Of a stretch of DNA of 64,000 nucleotides, positions 57,417 to 64,000 are shown in pieces. Source of the DNA: Ceriagrion tenellum (lineage: Eukaryota; Arthropoda; Insecta; Odonata; Coenagrionidae); the NCBI GenBank assembly GCA_963169105.1, contig OY720643.1, positions 82,443,696 to 82,507,695 on the forward strand, given 5' to 3'. Below the pieces are notes generated by a model. The model worked only from the letters and a program-made list of their open reading frames with translations, was not told where the DNA came from and made no database searches. Every line of letters begins with the position of its first letter. Within the stretch, counting starts at the first letter, position 1. Both the position numbers and the translations under genes were made by a program.

Positions 57417-57813
57417 TTATAATAAAATGCGCATTGAACGACTCACGTACACCGTTTTTTTCAAGTAATATTTAGTTTATACAAATCCTGGTCTTACAAA
57501 GCCAAAGGCTTGTCTGGCGGTGCCAATTTAGATAATAATATACATATAAACAAGACAAACAATATATAAAATTGTTTAAAATATTTACCGTTACTATGTA
57601 CTTAAATATTTAATAAATAGAACGAAAAATGTACACATACATTTTACAACAGATACTTATAGATGTGCACATAATATACTACCATTAAATGTACAGTTTT
57701 ATACATCAATTGTTGTTATCAACCATTGTTTGATTTCTTTTTAAACCTTTGATATTGTTTTTAAAATTTTAAGGTGTGCCGGATGACTATTAGGACCTTT
57801 GGCTCAATTACAT
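57417..57813. other. No recognisable feature
   Basis: AT-rich sequence between the Helitron end and a SINE. Confidence 0.45.
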
Positions 57814-58004
57814 TTTATTTTATTTATCTTCACTACCCCGAATACAGCACAATGGGCCAATTTACGTCGAGTTAATAACGGTAACAACGGACGAGACACA
57901 AACACCCATGTCCTGGGCAGATTATATTCTACCCAGGCGGGACTCGAACCCACGACCCTAGGATTAGCTGACGAGGACTTTACCCCTGCGCCACCGGATC
58001 CGAC
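57814..58004 (-). mobile_element. tRNA-derived SINE, family 1
   Basis: Better preserved than the copy at 7596-7790. The minus-strand head has GGTGGCGCAGGGGTAAAG (A-box region) and GGTTCGAGTCCCG (B-box), then the shared body and a tail rich in TAAAATAAA. Confidence 0.88.
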
Positions 58005-59333
58005 TGCTTTCTATCACCACATTCACTAAAATAAAAAGGTATATACATAGTATAGGCTTTCTTCTTTCCATTATGTACTTATCTTCATTTTTGGTTCAAA
58101 AATGTAGGCCTTGGGTCTAAAATTTGGTTCTGAAATTTAGGTTTTCAGTCACCTAAAATTATTTTGCGATTTAATGCTCGCATTATCATTCGCATAATTG
58201 CTCGCCGCGTTAAACGGATTTTGCACTCAGCGTAGATGCGTCGAAATTCGCGCGAGGGTGTCACGGATTCTGCGATTCGGACATCTGCGAATTCTGGAGA
58301 CGAGGGAAAGCAGACGTCAAAAGTTATTTCCGGTATGAATCTCCGGACGCAAGGCGCAAATCACGGATGTGAACATCAAAATACGTGAAGTCAGGTGGCC
58401 GTAACATGCTAGGAGAAACTCAACCTTGAGAAGTACGCCTGTTTTAGATCACGCCTTTCACAAATTTTACACCGGTTAATGTGTGTCATTTAGAGAGATT
58501 CTCACCTGAAATGGCGTATGTTTTAAACAGCTAAGGGTCTTAAAAACAAGACATACATCCTTGAAAAAAGTCTTTTTTTTTTTGTAAACTGTCAGTTGAT
58601 GAGCATCCTTCGAACCGTATCGTGTTAACAATTCTATTCACACACAGAATAACGTTTATTACGGATCAAAATAGCTCTAATATTGACTCACTTGAGATAT
58701 TTTTCTATAATAATTAAGAATAAAATAAAAAACATGCATGACTTCTAGTGTTAGGGTAATTTCATACCAGTATCAAAAGTGGAGTGCTCCTTCGCTCCAC
58801 ACCTTTGAACTCGACCGATGGAAAGAGTGACGTAACCCGTAGTCTACAATCGATCCGTCTAACAGCATTTTCGCTAGTATATTTTCTAGGGTTACACGTC
58901 CCATTCTGCTGTAGCTAGTTGACCATTGAAACCGAATACAGTGTTGACGAACTAAATTCATTACATGAATTTTAACTCAATGTCTATCACTTACACAATG
59001 GAATAGAAATTAAAATTGCCAAATAAATTAATTCAACAGAAATACTACATGAGTGATATTTGTTTGTTTTCCAATTTAATTTTATTCCAATTTATTCGTT
59101 GAATTTATAGTCTCGGATAAGAAAAGTATCTCGATAGTATTTATCCCATTTATTAATATTTATCATTTAAAATTCACGTACACACTCCAATAAATTTAAA
59201 ATATCATCTTATCGAATTATTTACAAGATTCAGATGAAATTGCGAGGAGTTAGAATATCAAAGATGGATAAAGAAGATGAACAATGTTTCACAAATTAAA
59301 ACATTAATTGCGGACCGTGTTTCGAAGTACTCA
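58005..59333. other. No recognisable feature
   Basis: Ordinary AT-rich sequence with no supported gene. Confidence 0.45.
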
Positions 59334-59374
59334 CCACCTGATGATAATTTAAAATATTGAAATCCATGTCGTGG
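59334..59374 (+). ncRNA. Hammerhead-like motif with 4-bp stem I
   Basis: CCAC (59334-59337) pairs with GTGG (59371-59374). The core is CTGATGA (59338-59344), a weak AAT/ATT hairpin (59346-59358), GAAA (59359-59362), TCCATG, and TC (59369-59370). An inverted partial arm with GAAACACGGTC precedes it on the minus strand (about 59312-59326). Stem II is poor, so activity is doubtful. Confidence 0.5.
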
Positions 59375-59379
59375 TTAAG

Positions 59380-60419
59380 TTTTTCTTAGTTATGGAAAAT
59401 TACGATCCCTTTGATCCAACAATAATCACAAATTGAAATACACTACAGTAAAATATCTAACGGACCGTGGTGGTCCATTAGAATACGTCCTCATGAAATA
59501 GGTTCCTCAAGTTAGAGGTTTAACGAGCAGGTTGATACATGCATTGTCTTACCGATGAAGTTGATGCGTTAAAATCACCAAGGAGAAGTCACGATTATCC
59601 TAACATTTTATCGTGGCATCATAATAGAAAACAAATACAGCGATGAAAAATTATCACGAATATTTTATCCCATTTTAATATACCACACAATTGATTTTAG
59701 TGTTACACACTTTAAAAAAAAACACCAAAATAAGTCCGTTTCGGAAAAATATTTCCTAACACTGCCCATTTCATACTCTCTGAAAGTTCGTATGCGAACT
59801 GTTGCAGATAAGTAAATTTGTATGCAACTAAGCCTGGGAGATGAACACTGTCCATGGGTTAGAGGTTCCAGAGTGTCATAGGATAAAATCCAATAAACAG
59901 GAGCTTTCCGTTAGCTCTAGTGAGCAAAGACTTCACATCACAACAGTGTGTTCGCTTCCCAATCCTTTCAAACCCATCCATCACACAAGGCAATTTCAAA
60001 TAGATCGGGAACAGAGTTGATGAGCACAAACCAACAAAAAAGGTCGATATTTACATCCGCGATGGTTGTTTTTGGTGATGATTTTTGCGTCAAATATGAA
60101 TATTTTTACGTCTTTACTAATTCATTGGCCATAAACCTACTTTTTAGTGCTTATTTTGAACGATTTGGATAAATTTACAAAAACACGTTACTGTTGCGCG
60201 CCCTAAAAATGCCACCAACGGGCAGGTTAGCCAACGTTTTGCCAGTGTACTCGTTCACGCCTGCTTAAGTGCTCCCATTTGCGCAGAGTTCAACGCATCG
60301 AATGTAAACCTCCTAATAGCTCCACAGATTCGTTTCCGCAAATCAGTTTCGTGATACCCTGATTCGCGCTGCGTGCTCCGCCACTCGGCCACCTATCCTT
60401 TCTAATTAATTACCGCGGT
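59380..60419. other. No recognisable feature
   Basis: No supported gene. Composition becomes more GC-rich towards 60.3 kb. Confidence 0.4.
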
Positions 60420-60650
60420 AACGAGCCGCGTTGCACGCCTTTTGTACTACTCAGAATTCCACGCAAAGTGGCAGAAGAAGAAGATGAAGTTGGCGCGTGG
60501 CCACGCTCCGGGCGACTCGGGTCCCGGATCGCCCGAAAAAAAGCCCCGGAGGAAGAACGAAAGGGGGAAGCGAAGGCCACCGTTTTCCACGTGGCTGGGC
60601 GCACCAGAAAATGTAACAGGGGCTCTCCCTTAATGAGAAATGGAAAGTGA
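60420..60650. other. CpG-rich block, possible promoter or exon
   Basis: It stands out in AT-rich surroundings and is open on both strands. On the plus strand an ATG at 60484 gives a basic 49-residue frame (KKPRRKNERGKRRPPFSTWL). A consensus-like donor GGAAA|gtgagt lies at 60648 in another frame. It could be a 5' exon/promoter of the APMAP-like gene (minus) or of a divergent gene. No homology is recognised. Confidence 0.25.
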
Positions 60651-61002
60651 GTCGGGGAAGCGATCAGGTTTTCCCTTTTTTTGTTTTGCAACGGTATTTT
60701 GGGTGCAGACTGTGAAACTTCTGGATGATGGAAGTTGAGGAGTCGTCGAATGAGGAGTCGCTTCACACGACTCCAGGAAGTCGGTCAAACCTTTAGCTCT
60801 GTACTACACTATACCCCTTGGTATACCTGCTAGAATCGTTCATAACTTACACTCGTCCCTGAGGAATGGTTTTCTGAGTCAGTTGTTCACAGCAACTTTG
60901 ATGTGACCATAAGAATAACCGAGTTCAAGAAAATTAGTAAACTCCACTTCAAAGGGAAGCTGCCCCCGTTCAAGCTCTGCAACCTTGACTACTAGAAAGT
61001 CA

Positions 61003-61900
61003 AAGACCTTGGAATTACCTTAACAACACACATGCAGCGGAAAACACACCTACAAAACATATGCGGCACAGCATTAAGGAAACTAGGATTTATCAAGCGC
61101 ATAATACGAAGGTCCTCGGATGAGAAAGTAAAATAGACGTACCACTTCGCTCTGGATAGGCCACACCTCGAATTTCGAGCGAGCATTTTTTAACCTTGGC
61201 AGAAAGATTTAACATAAAAATTATAACAAATACAAAGGAAAGCTGCACGCTTCGTTCAAGACTGCTAAGAGCGAACATCAAGAGTTTCACAACTTTTAGA
61301 GGGATTAAGGTGGGATCCCCTAGAGACTCAGAGGCTTAATTCGCTAGGCTTAATTCGCTAGAGAAATTTAGAAATGGTGTGTTTCAGAGCGACACGGAAA
61401 ATATAATTTTGACGCCACTTTACATCTCTAGGTCCGACAGAAGCGATACAATAAGAGAGATATTCTGATGAAGGCTTCCGCGGGGCTTTGATAGAGGTTG
61501 ATTCCTTCTTTCGGGTTTTCCGCCGCATTGGTTCATGTTGAGGACAATATTTCGCCGGCTGTCCTGCTGGCTTCCTCAGGTCCATGTAACATGTTAAGAG
61601 CGAGCAGCCGGCGAAATATTGTCCTTTACATGAACCAACGCGGCGGAAAACCAGAAAGAAGGAATCAACCTCTAATAAGAGAGATACATTGCCGAACATG
61701 TAGGCACAAAAACTCACTTTTCTATGCACGAAAAGTGACCATAATAAAAACTGAGCTCCACTTAAATCACACCCATATTACACTTCACCATTTCGCCTCC
61801 AAAAACCTCATTACTTACTCATTTACAAGGTTGGCATCCTAACACCCCCAATCACACGCCCATGCGGCGGTTCGCAGGGTATTATGTAGATGTAGATGAA
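61003..61900 (+). mobile_element. CR1-like LINE, RT C-terminus and 3' end, interrupted
   Basis: It parallels 40055-40800: LGITLTTHMQRKTHLQNICG, KRIIRRSSDEKVK, then (shifted) FALDRPHLEF and IQRKAARFVQDC. It ends with 'cccatgcggcggttcgcagggtattatgtagatgtagatg'. It is split at 61463-61673 by foldback H; joining the flanks through one duplication copy restores the family sequence 'aataagagagatacaYtgccgaacat'. Confidence 0.88.
61463..61673. mobile_element. Foldback element H (Penelope-like/hammerhead family)
   Basis: A 211-bp insertion flanked by the 13-bp duplication AATAAGAGAGATA (61450-61462 and 61674-61686). The tail is 30 bp (61463-61492) and the palindrome 61493-61673. The minus-strand left arm has GGAC (stem I), CTGAGGA (61579-61573), a GCC..GGC hairpin, GAAA, TATT, then GTCC, which can pair with GGAC. 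The self-complementary block is ATAT. The right arm keeps the GGCGAAATATTGTCC half. Confidence 0.88.
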
Positions 61901-62653
61901 TACTCCAATTATCAAAATGTACGCATAGTAATAAAGGCTTCCAAATTTAATGAACACTCGTATTCCGTCCTAACCCCAATGGCGAGGAGTATAGAACCTT
62001 CTGTCACATCAGACTACACCAATGTATTCTCTAATGAAACGTTTTTCAGATGTCACTATGGCTCGATGGTAAAGGCATTAATTCAGTTGGGCCTGACACC
62101 GACAGATCTGTTGCACAATAATTCTGCAAACTTTCTATGCCTATCAGGTCCGCTGGGCTAGTTCGAAAATTCCAAAGCCCATCTAGACTTTGTACGTCCC
62201 GAGTTCCTGATTCTCTCGGATATAATGGACCCAAAAAAATGCATGCGGGGTCCAGAAAACTAGCAATAACCTATATATTTGAGTGAAGACACATATTTTT
62301 TCATTGTGACGGTAAAGGACAACTTCAAGTCAACCCTTTACTTTTCTCTACTCAGTGAGTTGGTCAGTTTTGAAACGTATCTCATCCTTCCCATTATTCC
62401 TTACCCCTCGCACCTGTTCGAACATTGCGCCTATGGATCTCAATGGCATCGCCACTGATTTAATCAAAAGAACTACATCACAATGCCATCTCGCATGTGC
62501 ACATACCACAAAAATCAAAACATACTTGGCAATAAATATTTTTTTCAATTTGGTAACAAAACACACTCCAAAAATGTAATGGATTAACTAAAAGTTTTAC
62601 CACGGTAAATTTTGAAACATTACAACAAATAATTATAGATTCCACTAGTCATG
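61901..62653. other. No recognisable feature
   Basis: The open frame 61862-62161 (+) starts inside the LINE tail and has no domain. The rest is featureless. Confidence 0.4.
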
Positions 62654-63779
62654 TACGAGGGTAAGTCAATAAATAAATCGCAAACGTCAGCATTTAGTCA
62701 TCAGCATTAGTCGTAAAAATTTCAATGGGGACACTCAGAACATCCACCGTACACAACCGACTTAGCCCCCAGTTATTTTCATCTTTTCGGGTCCCTAAAA
62801 AAATAATTTGGGTGGCCGACGTTTTGAAAATGATGATGCCGTAGTCCAAGAGGTTACTCGTTGGTTGCGACGGCAAACAAATGACTTCATTGCTGCTTTC
62901 CTGAATAATGCTCATAATGCTAACATCAGGGAAATCCTCCAGATCTGTCTTCAATTCATCCAGTATTGCGATAATAGTAGGAAACTCTTTTCTGTGGTAA
63001 AATGCATGCACTTTTCAGCGAAAAACTCCTTGGGTGAACTCGTCAAGCACAATGCAAGACCTTTAGTGACTTTTTTCGGAGATGACACCTCTCTATCGGC
63101 ACTTTCTCTCCTTTCTTTAATGTTATTACGGACTGCTTTCTCACTCACACGCGCACAAATTGCTGTATGGTACACAACTTTATTTATGTCAATAACCAAA
63201 TCACCTTACTTTGCACTGTCAAAAACTCCTTTATATTGATGATTAAATCCTTATCGCGTCTTCTCAAACTCTTGGGCCTCCCTCTTGCACGATTTTCTTC
63301 CTCAGAATTTTCCGTTCTTAGATTTCGTAGTCTAAGGACACTTTTTTGTCGGAGGCATCTTGCTCGCGTGGAATTTTGAGGTGAACTGAAGGAGTAAACG
63401 ACAAACAAAAACATCTTTGGGGTACAAGCCAATGGGGTATACACTTATTGTGAGAGAGAAGGGTAAGGGGTGACAATATTGATGGTTGGAAATTCCAAAA
63501 TTAAAGTTCTCTTGAGGAAACAGCAAAGAAGCATGAACACATGTGGGCACCGCTGAGTGGAACATACGAAAGCCACCCCTGGGGCGTCTAGGGACGCGAG
63601 GTGAGTGGCTCAAAGGGGGTTACAAAAGACTTATCAAGGACTTGTAAAGAGATGGAATAAGTGTCTTAATGAACCGGGTGAATATGTAGACAATTGAAAG
63701 AAATTTCAGGAAGTTACTTCGATTATTATGGCTTTTATCCAGTATTGCGAGTTAGGTATTTATTGACTTACCCTCGTTA
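62654..63779. mobile_element. mariner-like element with convergent coding fragments
   Basis: The terminal repeats TACGAGGGTAAGTCAATAAA and, inverted at the right end, TAACGAGGGTAAGTCAATAA match over about 22 nt. On the plus strand, 62740-62905 encodes HPPYTTDLAPSYFHLFGSLK then GGRRFENDDAVVQEVTRWLR, the HPPYSPDLAPSDYHLF block of mariner transposases with the final catalytic D replaced by Y (SDY to SYF). On the minus strand, 63445-62940 encodes RARGRPKSLRRRDKDLIINI, then VSEKAVRNNIKERRESA and SPKKVTKGLALC, with FYHRKEFPTIIAILDELKTD in a shifted frame. This resembles the DNA-binding N-terminus of an arthropod transposase-type protein. The two pieces face each other, so the element is rearranged and cannot be active. 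Confidence 0.7.
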
Positions 63780-64000
63780 TTTGACCCTTTAGTCAATTAA
63801 TTAATTAGAGCCTCTGATTTTTAGTTCAAATTTCCGATTATTAGGCGGCTTGTAAGAGGAAGCTGACCATTTTAGACGGGAAGAATAAAAAGAAGATTTA
63901 AAAAATGTTTGTAATAAGGTAGTCGTCAAATAATGCCACAAACATCGGCTTTTGCTGCCCTGAGGCGTGTGTGGGAAGAATGGACAAAAGGCATAACTTA
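63780..64000. other. No recognisable feature
   Basis: AT-rich end of the window. Confidence 0.4.

Noticed and set aside
1..64000. Search for CRISPR arrays, bacterial operons, rRNA, or viral genes
   Set aside because: No regularly spaced repeats, no Shine-Dalgarno-led gene clusters, no rRNA-like sequence, and no viral coding signature beyond ordinary retrotransposon remnants.

Overview
The window looks like AT-rich, transposon-packed nuclear DNA of an arthropod, most likely an insect. It has GT-AG introns of up to 24 kb, eukaryotic tRNA genes and tRNA-derived SINEs. Non-LTR fragments, Penelope-like, copia, piggyBac, pogo, mariner and Helitron remnants are interspersed. Nothing suggests a bacterial operon, CRISPR array or virus. 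The species cannot be named from the sequence.

One host gene is well supported. A minus-strand gene of the APMAP/hemomucin family (adipocyte plasma membrane-associated protein, strictosidine-synthase-like beta-propeller) has five exons here: 46549-46935, 31637-31869, 27598-27714, 3334-3502 and 3112-3246. Splice sites and codon phases join perfectly across all five. The 3' exons lie beyond position 1. Any 5' non-coding exon or promoter would lie above 46935. The introns are about 14.7 kb, 3.9 kb, 24.1 kb and 87 bp, so nearly everything from 3 to 47 kb is intronic.

Region by region. 0-3 kb holds minus-strand non-LTR reverse transcriptase remnants. 3-13 kb holds the two 3'-most exons in the window, a recent 108-bp copy of exon/intron sequence, MITEs, an endonuclease fragment, SINEs, a tRNA-Cys copy, a copia gag-pol remnant with two foldback insertions, and a decayed piggyBac transposase. 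13-27 kb holds an intact tRNA-Cys gene, retroelement tails, a pogo element carrying a nested MITE, a TTAA-flanked piggyBac MITE and more foldbacks. 27-47 kb holds exons among retroelement debris and a Penelope-like foldback. 47-64 kb holds a 2.2-kb long inverted repeat, a Helitron remnant with a heat-shock-type promoter, and a mariner element.

The most interesting signal is a set of about ten dispersed loci that share hammerhead-ribozyme-like architecture: CUGANGA, a small hairpin, GAAA, a short self-complementary block, then UH. Most sit in palindromic (foldback) insertions. Five of these insertions follow one layout: a 12-14 bp target duplication, a tail of 30-55 bp on one side, the palindrome, and the duplication again. 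One of them (43.0-43.6 kb) still carries a Penelope-like C-terminal coding piece, which ties the family to Penelope-like retroelements.
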